From Chamaecrista fasciculata (Eukaryota; Streptophyta; Magnoliopsida; Fabales; Fabaceae): a stretch of 64,000 nt of DNA. The DNA is taken from positions 147,005-211,004 of the forward strand of contig QANZ01010589.1 of NCBI GenBank assembly GCA_003254925.1. The letters are read 5' to 3'. Position 1 is the first letter of the stretch. Each line of letters opens with the position of its first letter. A program made the position numbers and the translations under genes. Shown piece after piece: positions 47,971 to 59,586 of this stretch. The notes below the pieces were generated by a model. The model saw nothing but the letters and a program-made list of their open reading frames with translations, had not been told where the DNA came from and searched no databases.

Positions 47971-48156
47971 GTTCCTTATATCTTTGTTATAAGGTTCTTC
48001 CAATCATAAGTTTAGATTTACATTCTCTCTCTTCTATGATTGTTCATGCAAAAAAATGTGTTTTGTATTCTCTCTCTACCATGATTAGTCATATATAAAA
48101 TTTTTGTCGGGTGTCAAAAGTTGATTGGGAAACCTTATAACAAAGATATAAAGAAC
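47971..48156. repeat. Small MITE with about 34-bp inverted ends
   Basis: The left arm (47972-48006) contains CTTATATCTTTGTTATAAGG and TTCCAATCA. The right arm (48122-48155) is its inverted form with few changes. The core is AT-rich. The arms themselves contain the near-palindrome CCTTATA..TATAAGG. No clear target duplication. Confidence 0.7.
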
Positions 48157-48160
48157 CTTA

Positions 48161-49272
48161 TCTAAGTTTTGTCCAACTATCAAACTTAATCAACATTTCT
48201 TTATTAAGTATGGTTAGTTGACTTCCTAAACTATCAAGAATTGAATCAAAAATTTGATAAATTATTTGTGATTTTAATTTAAAACTAAATTATCGAAATC
48301 ATGTTGAAACCTTATTCGAATTTGTTTCAATTTAATGATAGATAAGTTTTAACTTTTAGATGGTACATAGTCATTTTAAATATCGGTGGACTTGGCATCC
48401 ACTACTATTTTCAAATTTTGATAATATAAATAAATCATAGAAATATTATTGGAAAAGTTTTTTTTTTATATTTTACAAACATTAAAATAAGTAATTTTTT
48501 AAGCGTTACAGTGTTACTATCTTAATGCAATTCTATTTCCGACCAGGCAATATGCCAAAACGGCATTCAAGAATTATTATAAAATATTTTTTGAATTTTT
48601 TGGTAAATACGAAGTTATTTGATCATTTTTTTTTATTAAATTTACCATTAAAAATGAATTGGCTAATCAAATAAAACAAATAATATTAAAAAATTAAGAA
48701 CATATATATCATTCTTCTAAATCTGATAAAAAATATTAAAAGATATTTCTTTTTTAACTTGAAGTAAACTATGCTGTTTGTGACCTTTCCTTATCTATCT
48801 TATATATGGAATAGTTAACATTAGCCTTTCTTGAGCGTTAAAGCAAAGTTTTTCATTAATTATTGAGCATCTAATTTAAAGATAGAAAGAGTTCTTTTTT
48901 TTTCACATCCTGTTTAATAATGTAAAAATTTATTTTACTTTTTCTAAAAAAAAATACTACTAATTTAATGTTGATTTCTTTAATAAATCTAGTTCAAACA
49001 TATATTTGTAAAAAAAATAATAATTCAAAATAATCCCACCCTATAATCTCATCAACCACCAATCCGCTAGTAATTTTTTTCTTCAATGCAGTCTAATCCA
49101 ATATAATATTGACAATACAAGTTCATGATAAATTTCCCACTGTTCTCTATCTTGCTTCTCATCACATATCTGATAATAGTTTACATTAGTAAAGCTAGAT
49201 TACATAAGACAGATTACATTTATAACTTAAAAGACAATACCACAAGAAGATTTAAGGAAAACACAAACTCAA
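48161..49272. other. AT-rich intergenic region
   Basis: No gene or clear repeat. The right end should be the 3' UTR of the pICln gene. Confidence 0.5.
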
Positions 49273-51899
49273 CTATGAGTGCCCATTTCCATCTTGCTCT
49301 ATCTCTTCAGCATCCTCAAAGACTTCATCGTCAATTCGAAGCTACAACAAATTAAGCACTGAATATTAAGACAGAGATACCCTTACTTAAAATTATTAAC
49401 ATTTTTTACTTACCCTTTTAATTATTCTTATTTTTATCTACCTTCTTAAATTTATGTCCTTTTAGCATTTGACTATAAAATGTACGTTAAAAAATAGCCA
49501 AAAGATAAAAATACACATCAAATAAATTTACCAAACACTATCTCCTCTATCATAGTGTTTCTTATGAGTTATGAAGTTCCATGTGTCATAATCTTATTGG
49601 CTCATGACCCATTGCATCCTATGCCCTAAAACAAACTTTACATTATAGTCTAACCCTTAAATTATATAGAGTATGTCCAGGTTCTTGTTCAAATATCAAA
49701 ATTATACACTAGTGGATCAACCTGGAAGAGTAAGTGCAGTATGTTAGAGTAAATAAATGTGGGTATATAGGGGACTTCTAAGGCAGAAAAGCCTACCTCA
49801 AGGACGGTGCGAGACAGTTCATGATCACCATTTGACTGACCGATTACGTTGGCCGGATTTTGAGATATATAATCTTCTTCATCTGAAAAACAGATTGTTT
49901 AGACATAATACATGCCTATCAATGTTTCAAGGAAACAAAATAAATGACATTCATGTACCCTCTTCTTCATCTTCCATTTGGTCGGCACCGAAAACCCAAT
50001 CATGTTCTTCTCCTTCCTCTAAAATAAACAACATACTGAATAAGTCACAACCATGCCAGAAAATGGAGAGAACAAAACAAACCATAAAACATATTTTGAA
50101 TCCAACTCCTTAATAAAGAATCGTACGAACCAGCATTTGGATCTGGATTAAGCTCTGCACCCTCGCAGAATGCTTCAAACAGGGTATCCACTGTCAAACA
50201 ACGAATCGATATACTATCAACTCTTGACCTAATGAAAATAACCAAAATGCAAGCAGAATATATAATGCTAACATGGAATTCATGTATTCCTACCAAATCA
50301 AAATAACAACAGTAAAAAAGGGTTAATGAGTACATTGGCTAGGATCGGATGGTATAAGCCTCATCTCTCTGATCTTGGATACATCTAAGGTGTCATTGCC
50401 TTCAGAATCTGAGTTGTCAGATTCATCATAAACTGCTTCAATCTCAATCTTCAGGAAGAGCACCAATCAGACGGGGTCAATTTATAAGGTAAGAATGTGA
50501 TAATTTGATATGAACCAAAAGATAAATGAAAAGGAGGACGCAAACACACTGAAGTTTCATCAAGAAAAATAAAATTAAAAAAAAAAGGCCAAAGAAGCAA
50601 CCTCAACATAAAGTGAAATAGAATGACCATACCCTTTTATGAAATCAATACTTGAACAAGAAAAACCAAGACCAATAATCATTAACAAAAATACCAGTGC
50701 ATATATACAAGGAACTGGGTAAGCCTCTGGATCTCTTGATACTGCATGAAGTGCCAGAGATAAAAAATCAACTGCATATCCTTTATCCTTGTCTACATCA
50801 CTCAACCATATTACTTGCCTGTAAAACCCAAGTCAGAATAGCTAGCACAACTGATCCTTGAGAATTTTGAAATGATGAAATGATTCAAATGAATTAGTGA
50901 GATTTATATATACTAATAAATTGTTTTATATGGGTAATTATATTAAAAATCTGAATTTTGACCACAGTTCTTCTGAAACAATCATGACCAATTCACACAG
51001 ATCAATGAAGGAAGGTGGACCACAATTCAAGAAGAAATTGAAATATGTAATATAGCATATCCCTCTATGGTTCTTCTAAAAATTTTTCCATTATCTGAAC
51101 TTTTTCTCACATGCCCTAAAAAGCATATATTTTCATTTCCTCTCAAGTCTCAACCCTAAAAAGTTCACATAAGGCTACTCTTGACCACCGTGAAAACACA
51201 AAAACTGAAGATTCAAGACTTAACTCCCAAATATTCTCCTGTCACCACTTTTCCCATAATCCGTCGTAATTCAAGCAGTCCAGCTGATCACTACTTTATT
51301 TCCAAATGCCATAAAAACTCCAAAGCATTCTATCAAGCACATTGAAGGCATTGTTTCAATACTCTGAGTTCTTAGGCTCAAAATACCTATTAAACAGAAC
51401 ATACCACTAAAATTCTTCAAGTATTCCTCCACTGATATAATTTTTTAGGCTCACAAAATGAATCCCCGTAATATAATTTCTATTGATCACTACTTCATTT
51501 TCAAATGCCATAAAAACTCCAAAGCATTTTATCAAGCACATTGAAGGCATTGTTTCAATACTCTCAAGGTTCAAAATACCTATTAAACAGAACATACCAC
51601 TAAAATTCTTCAAGTATTCATCCAACGATATAATTTATGAGACTCGCAAATTAAATCCCCCCTAAAATAACTTCATCCAAATGTTCCAGCTATTCAAGTC
51701 AAATTCGAAACAAGTGCAAGTCGCGCACACACCTGTTTGAAATGTAGAGAGTGCCATGAGACTCACGAGGACGATTGCCAAGGACGATGTCAACGTTGGA
51801 TTGGACGCGCATGAGTTCCTCGCCGTTGACGGTATCGAGCACCGGTTCGCCGACGCCGTCACCGGTTCGCTCACTGATTATTCTGAGCCCCAAAACCAT
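49273..51899 (-). CDS. Chloride conductance regulatory protein ICln (pICln) homologue
   Basis: Seven exons (51733-51899, 50695-50818, 50334-50448, 50131-50190, 49959-50018, 49797-49882, 49273-49341) give 226 residues, the usual plant length. It starts MVLGLRIISERTGDGVGEPV and includes NGEELMRVQSNVDIVLGNRP, VIWLSDVDKGYAVDFLSLAL, acidic EIEAVYDESDNSDSEGND, PSDPSQLDTLFEAFCEGAEL, DWVFGADQMEDEEE and an acidic C-terminus (FEDAEEIEQD). The first half forms the pICln pleckstrin-like fold. In animals this protein is a chaperone that holds Sm proteins for methylation by PRMT5 and feeds snRNP assembly; an Arabidopsis homologue has a matching role in splicing. The old chloride-channel name is historical. 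All introns are GT-AG. Intron 1 (50819-51732) contains a tandem duplication. Confidence 0.94.
51284..51664. repeat. Tandem duplication in intron 1 of the pICln gene
   Basis: Two copies of a roughly 190-bp unit (about 51284-51480 and 51481-51664) share ATGCCATAAAAACTCCAAAG, ACATTGAAGGCATTGTTTCA and AGAACATACCACTAAAATTC. They differ at scattered sites and in short indels, so the duplication is not brand new. No coding effect. Confidence 0.9.
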
Positions 51900-52782
51900 G
51901 CTTCCTTGCTCTGAGTTTGATTTGATATCCTCCGTTTTGGTAAATGTGTAGAGTGTAAACTGTAAAGTACAAACTATCATGAGTCTGTAAAATCCTCAAC
52001 AATTCTAGGGTTTTGAAAGGGTTTTTATTTATTTTCCTATTTCTGGCAACTCAACAATCAGGGTTCATGAAAACCGCTTTCTCTCTCTTCTCAATTTTCT
52101 CTGCCTTCTCTCTAAAACTCTCTCCTTCCTCACGAGGGGGAGTTGCTCAACTCCTCCCTCATTCTCATTTTCTTGTTTGCTTTTGTGTTCAATAACTCAG
52201 TCTCTTTTAGTTTCGCGATGGTTTTGTCTAAATCTTCTTTTGGTTTTGTCCAGATCTACTTTCTCCTCTTTCTTGATGAAAATTCTATTCTAGATCGACT
52301 CAGATCTAAACATTTATGTCAAGAAGTGTTTGTTTTGCTTTCATATTTATGGCAAGGTCGGTGCTTCTACATCCATGAATTTGAGTTCTTTTCTGATGAA
52401 CCAAAAGTAATTATTGTTTTGTTGACAACACCAAAATCAGTGATTATTTTCATCGTCTGAATTTCTTTCATATAGGATCAGTTGTATAATATATGTGGTT
52501 TGATGCCTTCTCAAAAAAAAAATCATGATTCATGATCATATTTTCCTCGTCATTCATCAATCCCATTTTTTTTAATGAAAACAATCCCAAAATTAATTTT
52601 AGTGCATTCTTAATCATCAAGTTAGTTTAAAAATAATCACAGTATTTTTCATGATTTTGTAGTGTTTTTGGGTCTGAATCCTAATTAGATATAAAAATAA
52701 TAAAATATTTAGATATTTTTATTGTGCACGTGATGGTTAAGTGTGACTTTGCTGTTAAAACTTAACAATAACACATTTTTTT
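51900..52782. other. Promoter side of the pICln gene and intergenic DNA
   Basis: The first 100 bases hold the minus-strand leader. The CT-rich stretch at 52075-52160 may be part of it or of a divergent transcript. I do not trust the open frame at 52143-52460 as a gene. Confidence 0.4.
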
Positions 52783-53362
52783 AGGTAAAACACCCTTTTG
52801 TGCCCTTAACGTTTGCGGTGATTTTTAGTTATGCTCCTAACATTTCATTTGTGTCAGTTGTGCCCCCAATGTGAAACGTTAGTTTCAATTATGCCCCCAA
52901 TTTCAATCATCCACAAAAAAAAATGTCATTTTCGCACGATTTGAGCTCGATTTTGATCAGATTTTATATGAGTTTTAATTTTCGGACATCACAACTTGAT
53001 TCCTTGGATCAATTTCAAAGATTAAGCTCAAAATAGCCTCAAATCCGAAGAAAATCGGACCCGGTGAACCCCAAAAAGGACCAAAACAAAATGTAGCAAA
53101 ACGAAGCATTTTTTTTCAAAATTTCCATGTGCAAAATGATCATTAGGAGCCGAAAATGAGTAACGATAAACTCATTTATCAAAACAAACTGAAATGAACA
53201 CGGATCAAAAACTTAAAAGTTCCGAAAAACGGTACACTAACGAGGGTGGGGGCATAATTGAAACTAACGTTTCACATTGGGAGCACAACTGACACAAATG
53301 AAACGTTAGGGGCATAACTGAAAATCACCGCAAACGTTAGGGGCACGAAAAGGTGTTTTGCC
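52783..53362. repeat. Mutator-like MITE family 2, complete copy
   Basis: The left end GGTAAAACACCCTTTTGTGC and the inverted right end (GCACGAAAAGGTGTTTTGCC) belong to arms of about 120 bp that pair almost fully (CCTTAACGTTTGCGGTGATT; CAGTTGTGCCCCCAATGTGA). The flanks ATTTTTTTA (52774-52782) and TTTTTTTTA (53363-53371) fit a 9-bp target duplication with one change. The 0.3-kb core is non-coding. Confidence 0.85.
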
Positions 53363-53604
53363 TTTTTTTTAACATAACAATAACAAAATTTATGTATTGT
53401 TAACGATACAAAGAATAGAGTATTAAAACGTCATTTTAAAAATAACAAGGTATTAAAATAAAATTAGTTCATAAAATAAGGTACTCAAGTCCAATTTACC
53501 CTTTCAATTACTCGTTAACACAATAATTGTGATTAGATTCAGGAGTTTGTTTTGGAGTGCTTTCGATACTATATGAATAAATTTTCTTTTTCTAATGAAT
53601 AAAC

Positions 53605-53860
53605 TAATTTAATGGATTCTCAATATAATCAAGTTGACTTATCAGGCAAAAAAAAAAAGTTTACTTAAATAGGAAGAAACGAGTCTCTTTTTTTTTTTGC
53701 CTGGAAACAAGTCATTGTAATTATATAAATTAATCAAACAAAAACAGTTGTTCAGGCAAAAAAAAACAGTTGTTTGTTGGATTCTCAATAGTATAATCAA
53801 GTTGTCAAAACGAGTATGCATTGTAATTATATAAATTAATTAAACAAAACAGTCATGTCT
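53605..53860. repeat. Tandem duplication, one copy of which carries three micro-insertions
   Basis: Unit 1 (about 53605-53750) and unit 2 (about 53775-53855) share GGATTCTCAATA, TATAATCAAGTTG and ATTGTAATTATATAAATTAA. Unit 1 contains insertions at 53642-53658 (TCAGGC plus 11 A; flanks GTTGACTTA / GTTTACTTA) and 53686-53703 (T run plus GCCTG; flanks GAAACGAGTC / GAAACAAGTC). A third (53753-53762, CAGGC plus A; flanks AAAACAGTTGTT, exact) sits at the junction of the units. Unit 2 has an uninterrupted AAACGAGT at the site of the second insertion. Confidence 0.7.
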
Positions 53861-54281
53861 TATTGATGTTGTTGCGTAAGGAAAAAAATAAAGGGAAATT
53901 TTATTTTGATATTATATTTCGAGATACTAGTAATACACACATAAGCAAAGGAAATGAATCACTTAAATGATAGTGGCCGAAGTATGACTAAATTATCACT
54001 TGCTAGCTATCGGATGAGTTGATTAAAGATTTATGCATTCACTTTTCAATAAAATCAACACCGGAGATGTTATAATTTAGCTATTGTAATTTAGCTATTG
54101 TAATTTAACTGACCCATTCTCCCAAGATACATAGTTGTAGTGACAAGTTCAATCTTGCGAAATAATATTATAATTCATTAATTTGTCTTATAGGTCATTC
54201 TAAGTTTGTTTTCATTGACTTCAATTTTATTGCCTGATTAGAAAGTCGGTGTAGAATACACACAAGTTTTTTTTTTTTTTT

Positions 54282-54321
54282 NNNNNNNNNNNNNGAGAGA
54301 GAGAGAGAGAGAGAGAGAGAG
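54282..54321. repeat. Assembly gap followed by a (GA)n microsatellite
   Basis: Thirteen n (54282-54294) stand between a T run and about 13 GA units. The downstream stretch to about 54650 is purine-rich and ends GGATCCAAACGCAGCC, which looks like the right end of a MITE whose left end was lost in the gap. Confidence 0.7.
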
Positions 54322-54721
54322 GTGAGTAAAAAAATAGTAAGAAAAGATGAAGGAGAGAGAAAGTTGTAAAGGTAATAAAAAAATATTTTTATATGCAATT
54401 TACAAATATGCCCTTTGAATATTTTATTATTTTATAATAAAAAGTAGGTAATTATAGGTAGTTGAATAGGAATATGTTAGTAATTTTAGAAGATAAAGGA
54501 GAGATAAAAGAATGATAAAGGAGAAAAATAAAGGAGGGGGAGATAAAGGTAACACAAACAACATTTGTAACTGTAGATCTGGTATTAAAGGAGTACTAGG
54601 AGATAAAAGAGGATAAAGACATGGTAAAGGAGGATCCAAACGCAGCCTAAACCTTTTGCAAATGAAGAATTGCAGAAAGGATTTTTGGATATGTTAAAAA
54701 TTTTACTTCCAAAAGCGTCTT

Positions 54722-54739
54722 TATTATTTTTTTTTGGCC
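54722..54739 (-). mobile_element. Micro-insertion, 18 nt, flanked by a perfect 10-bp direct repeat
   Basis: On the minus strand the insert is GGCC followed by 9 A and TAATA. The flanks are AAAGCGTCTT (54712-54721 and 54740-54749). It again ends in CC before the A run. Confidence 0.6.
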
Positions 54740-54749
54740 AAAGCGTCTT

Positions 54750-55363
54750 CATCATCATCTATATATGTAACTCCCTCTATATATGTAAATTAGTTGGAGT
54801 AATTAAGTCTAATTTAATAAGGGTAATATAGTATTTTTATTTTAGATTTTACATTAACTTTAGTGATTTAATCATTATATTAGTTTGTGTGAAACAACCT
54901 TAAAAAGCAGATAAAAAGGGACAGGGAGTAATAATATTAATCATAATTTCATTTTTAATTTTAAAATTGTAATAATGACATTAATAAGGACACTTAATAA
55001 AATTATCCTCACTTTATTACTATAATAGTATAATAACTTTTTTGGTTTTAGTGTGGCACTTTGAGAGGCTGCCAAATAAAGAAACAAAAAGGTGTGGATT
55101 AAGAAACTTTCCATTTTTATTAAGAAAATCCAAAACTGACAACAGTTTTCTTATTCCCTAATCCGTAAAGTTCTTTTATTGACTTTACAAGTTTACATTA
55201 TACTTTCTATATGTACGAGCTCCAGGAGACAATGCAACCAATAATGATTTTTTTTTTTGAGTTAATATCAAAGAGATTATTACAATAAGATAATAAATTA
55301 GTTAGGTTTCGTCAAACTATATTTAATATTTTTATTATTTCAAAATCTAAACAAGTTTCTTTT
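54750..55363. other. AT-rich spacer before the Gypsy element
   Basis: No gene. The direct repeat CTCCCTCTATATATGTAA-like near 54760-54790 is short. The five bases before the LTR (CTTTT, 55359-55363) would be the target duplication of the element. Confidence 0.45.
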
Positions 55364-55790
55364 TGAAAACTACAAAGCTGGGTTAGGGTAAATCTAACCT
55401 TGAGTTCACAGTAGAAGGCAGTTTCCGGCAAGTAAGGGTCGTCGGAACCTGCAAACGAGAATGCACAGGGGGTTCCCTGCGATTCTTCTCCGATGCTTAA
55501 GTTAGTGAGAGAAAGCTGGAGAGTTTGAATATTTTTAGAGAGAGAGAGTCGTTACCTTAGAAAGGTTCCCCCCTTTTCCTTTTATCCTCCTTCCCTTTTG
55601 TCTCATGTTCGTACGAGGTCTCTCTCTGAGACGTTTAGGGGTGTACTCGGGATGTGTGAGGAAAAGGGGGTTGGTGTAGGTTTCTGCTTTTGACGTGACA
55701 GCTATCACTGCCAGGGTACGGTGGGATTTCCAACCTTCTCTCCTGGTTGTCAGTGATAGNCCGAGGGGTGATTCTGAGAGGTGTATATCA
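55364..55790 (-). repeat. 3' LTR of the Gypsy element, shortened by an assembly gap
   Basis: In element sense the LTR starts TGATATACAC (55781-55790) and ends TAGTTTTCA (55364-55372), exactly as the solo LTR at 2020-2643. About 200 bp present in the solo copy are missing at the single n (55760), so this is an assembly gap and not a real deletion. A purine-rich GGAGGGACTAG directly before the LTR start in element sense is a candidate polypurine tract. Confidence 0.88.
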
Positions 55791-56184
55791 CTAGTCCCTC
55801 CGAAAGGTCCGAGGGGGAGTCCGCGCCGTCGGTTTCCGAGGGGTGATCCCGGTTTCCGAATACCTGGAGTCTTTTGGACTTCTTTCCGCGGGAGCTGAAA
55901 GGTTTTGGGTGACACGTGGCGTGGGAAATGAGAAATGTGTGGAGGAAGTTCTTCGGTTTCCCAAGTTGCTGACGTAGGCAGCGTCTTTTCAACTGCCCAC
56001 TTAATTTTTGAATTTTGTACGGCCCTTTATAAACCGCCATTTCCCTCTCTTCCCCCAAATTTCGTTTCCCACGATTTGCTCAGAGAGAGAAAGAAAACCT
56101 AAGAACCAGACCTCGAGTCGGCCATTCCCAGCATTCAGAGGAAAACCCAAAAGCCAGACCTCGAGTCAGCTACTACCATCACCC

Positions 56185-59100
56185 ATGGGGAAATCTTTGA
56201 AGAAAGTTTCGTATCGCAAGGGGGAGAAAGGCGGTGCTTCGTCGTCGGTCCCTGGTGACGGAATTCCAGTCGCTCGTTATCTCGACCCAGTGACTGCTGA
56301 GAAGAGGGGGTATACTGTCACTGAGAGAAAAGATATGAAAGCTGGTTGGGGGGGTCCTACCATGGAGCCCGACCTATGGTGGAGCATCCAGTCAAAGCTC
56401 ATGCGCGCAGAGGCGGACGGCGCTGAGGCCCTGTGTCGCGCCCGAGGTGTAGTGGCCTGGGCGTCGCCACAGGGACTGCCTTGCAACGTTCCCATCGACC
56501 CCAAGATCGTGTTGGAGAGGTCGAAGTTCGCGGATCCCGCCGAACTCGCAACCCTGAATGAGACGTTCTTCGCTCCGGGTACTCCGATGAGGAGGCTGGG
56601 GCATGTCGCCAGTCATATCAAGGAAGGCGTCGATGGATGGGGCAGCGAGAGGTACAGTTTTGCGCACGAAGGGGGCTTCTTGTTCAATGAGTATGTCCTC
56701 CAGAATGTAGGGATACGGTTTCCCTTCTCGGACTTCGAGATGGAAGTCCTAAACTACATGAACTGTTCTCCTGCTCAACTGCATCCCAACTCCTGGCGGC
56801 TTCTCGCCATTCTCCAGAATGTGGCGGCGGAGCTGGAAGTGGAGCTGACCGTGAAGGTCCTATTCTGGGCATACCGGGTAGAGTGCAAAAATGGGGGGTG
56901 GGTGAGCCTCCATTGCATGAACAAGCCCAACCGGTATAGTGTGTTGTCTGCTAACGTTAGCAGTGTGAAGAAATGGACGAATTACCATTTCTTCGTCTCT
57001 TGGGAGCCGGTAGACCGACGTCCGTGGTACCTGGATGATGAGGGTTATCCTCGGTTTCCCCTCTCCTGGTCAGAGCCCATTGTTGGGCAGAGGGCGTTGG
57101 CGAGGGAAAACTTGAGCCCCGAGGAGCACCATGCCGTCAGGCTGCTGTTAACGGCGGCGAAACAGGACGGCAACGATTACAAGACGTGGGGTAAGTGTTG
57201 GTTAAAAATCGTTCTGTTCTTCCTTTTAGTTTTCTGCTCCTAAGTTTGCTTTGTCTGATTGTTCCGTGTCTGGTTTATTGTATCAGTAATGCACCATCTT
57301 GGTTTCCGGGGGCGGCTGGAGTACTTCACCAAGGCCACTTCCAGTTGTGGCGACTTCGTGGTGCCTGCCTCCGAGGCCACCCTCCGTCTGCCTCTCCTTC
57401 CCCCATCGGCTGCGGGGGGTAGCAGAGATGCTTCTCCTCCGAAGAAGAAGAAGAAGAGAGATAGGGCTGTTTCCACTGGAAGTCCGCTTGGGAGGGGTGC
57501 CTCCCGGGCCGTGGAGGGAGGGGTGACCGTTGCTTCCGTTGTGGCCCCCACTGTTATGGCGAGGCCAATTGCCCGTGGGTCTCGGTCGGAGGATAGCCCT
57601 CCCGTGAAGAGGCCCAAGCTAATCCTGTACGAGAGTGAGAATGAAGAGGAGGATCCCAGCGCAGCTCTAAAACCGCGGGCGTCTGCCCAGTATTATTCTG
57701 CTTCAAGGGGATCGTCGGGCAGTCCGGCTGCCTTGGAGGGCGGCGATAATGTCGGGGAAAAAGCTGATGAGGGGCCCATCGATGTGGACAGTGCCTCATC
57801 ATCCGGTGAGGAGGACTCGCTGACCATAAGCCAGTTGGTGAGTGTGAGTGGGACTTCCGACATCCCACCGGCCGAGGAGGGAGGGGTTCCTCCACCAAGA
57901 GTGTTGCCGGTTATTGAGGAGGTTGCCACCTCCCCTGAGGGTGAAGATTTGCCTGCTGATGAGGGGGAGAATCTGCCATCGGAGGATGAAGACTTAGTCT
58001 CCGAGGAGGTTCCTTCCTCGCCTGAGGGTGACAACCAGTTTATCGGGGGGAACACACCGCCTCCGGAGAATAAAGATCCAGCTATTGATGGGGGCACTAG
58101 ATTATCCGAAGATGAGGTCTTGGCAGATGAGGGGAACAACGGTCCGGCGGGTGAAGAGAGTCCGGTTGCTGGGGTGGCCACCGTTTCACCCGGGGGGCTG
58201 ACCCCTCCAGCTGCCGGGGTGGCTTCGTCTTGCCAAAGTGAAATTCCAGCTCAGAAAGAGGGGGTTGCTCCGGGAGGGGGCAATGGTGGTTTTGAGGCGG
58301 GACCGTCACGTGGGGTGGTGGCGGAACCCTTGGATGTTTTGCACAATCGATACCCTGTGCCGGCTCCGAGGAGTGGAGTGCTGCCGGCAGATATCTTGGG
58401 CAGCAGCATCAACCCTTTCTTATTCATGGAGTCTTCATGTACGCGGGCCGGCAAAGACTACATGGATGACCTGGTGGCCAAACTTCCTCGGGATGTTGCC
58501 GCCGATGCCCTTAAACACGGACTGGAGTCCTGTCGCCGGATAGCAGTGCTTTATCAGCAGTTTGAGGACATCCGGGGCAGGAATTCTATGCACAAGGGGC
58601 TGTTGGCTGAGTCTGAGAAGAAGGTTGCTCTGCTGGAGGGACGGGTGGCGGAGCTCACCACCGAAAGGGAGGGATTGTTGAAGCAGCTGGAAGACGCTCG
58701 TGCTGTGGGGGCGTCAAAAGCTGACGAATTGCTGAGGGCTCAGTCGGAGGAGCATGGTAAAGAGCTGGAGCGTCTCGTGGGAGACTATGAGTCAGCGCTG
58801 GATAGTCTCTGAGGGGAGAAGTGTGCAGCGGAGACTGCTCTGGCCTCCGAGCGAGAGACACTTGAGACTCGCCTTGAGGAGGCCCGCGCTGAGGGGGAGG
58901 GGGCGGCACGGGTGGCTGCCGAGGATCTATCTGTCCAGCGGCGTCGCTGGGAGGCGGAGATGGATGCTCTCCGACGGGAGCACTCCGCCGCCATCAACGA
59001 GCTGAAGCGCGACCACGATGCTGCCATGGGCCGGATGGCGACAACTCACAGTTTTGCACTGGACGCTATGACCAGGAGGTTGGAGGAAACCCTGGAAAAT

Positions 59101-59586
59101 GAGAGGGCCCAACTTCAGTGGGAGGGGAAATGCTTTTATGAGAAGGGCTTCATCAACGGGGTGAGGCAAGTGGTTCACTTCTATCCGGAGGCTGCCCGGA
59201 GTCTGGATGAAGTGCACCCTATGCGGGAGGTGGCCAACGGCGTGATCGTTGACCGAGTCCGTCCCCTGGAGAAGTGCCCCGAACGCCCTGCTGACCCAAT
59301 GGAGAGAGGGGAGTCCTCGAGTGGCAGGCTGGACATGGGGAGGGTGCTGCTTGGTGTGCTGGTGAACGTTCCAAGTGCTTCCGCAACCACTACGGGTGTT
59401 TCTCCTCACCAAGGTGCCAGACCTGGGCTAGGGTTGTTTGGCGAGGATGGTGACGGTGGGGGTGAATCTGGTCAAGCTGGAGGCGATATTCCTCCGAAAG
59501 ACTCCACGACGGCTGACTGCTCCACGGATGATTACTTAATTGATGAGCCTGTGCTGCCGCCGGGGGGGGGTGTAATTATTGTTTGA
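56185..59586 (+). CDS. Extra antisense ORF of the Tat-type Gypsy element (gypsy-type transposon domain), fossil
   Basis: This coding block is on the plus strand, opposite to gag-pol. The first third (MGKSLKKVSYRKGEKGG; FADPAELATLNETFF; FPFSDFEMEVLNYMNCSPAQ; HPNSWRLLAILQNVAAELEV; KKWTNYHFFVSWEP) matches the pattern of the plant putative gypsy-type transposon domain (Pfam PF04195, often labelled transposase_28), named from memory. The middle is an acidic Glu/Asp/Pro-rich low-complexity region with imperfect repeats. The last part is a long charged coiled coil (AELTTEREGLLKQLEDA). The function of such proteins is unknown. A short intron-like spacer separates the first third from the rest. The ORF is broken, with about one or two breaks. 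Frame length and codon use are those of a real coding block, not a chance antisense ORF. Confidence 0.8.

Noticed and set aside
52143-52460. 105-residue plus ORF upstream of pICln
   Set aside because: Low-complexity Phe/Leu/Ser reading of CT-rich DNA; no second line of support.
55535-56058. Minus-strand ORFs of about 100-126 residues in and next to the 3' LTR
   Set aside because: Chance readings of LTR and leader sequence of the Gypsy element, partly across the assembly gap.
57554-59412. Several long minus-strand ORFs opposite the antisense ORF
   Set aside because: Pro/Ser-rich shadows of a GC-rich coding strand; no Gypsy domain belongs there.
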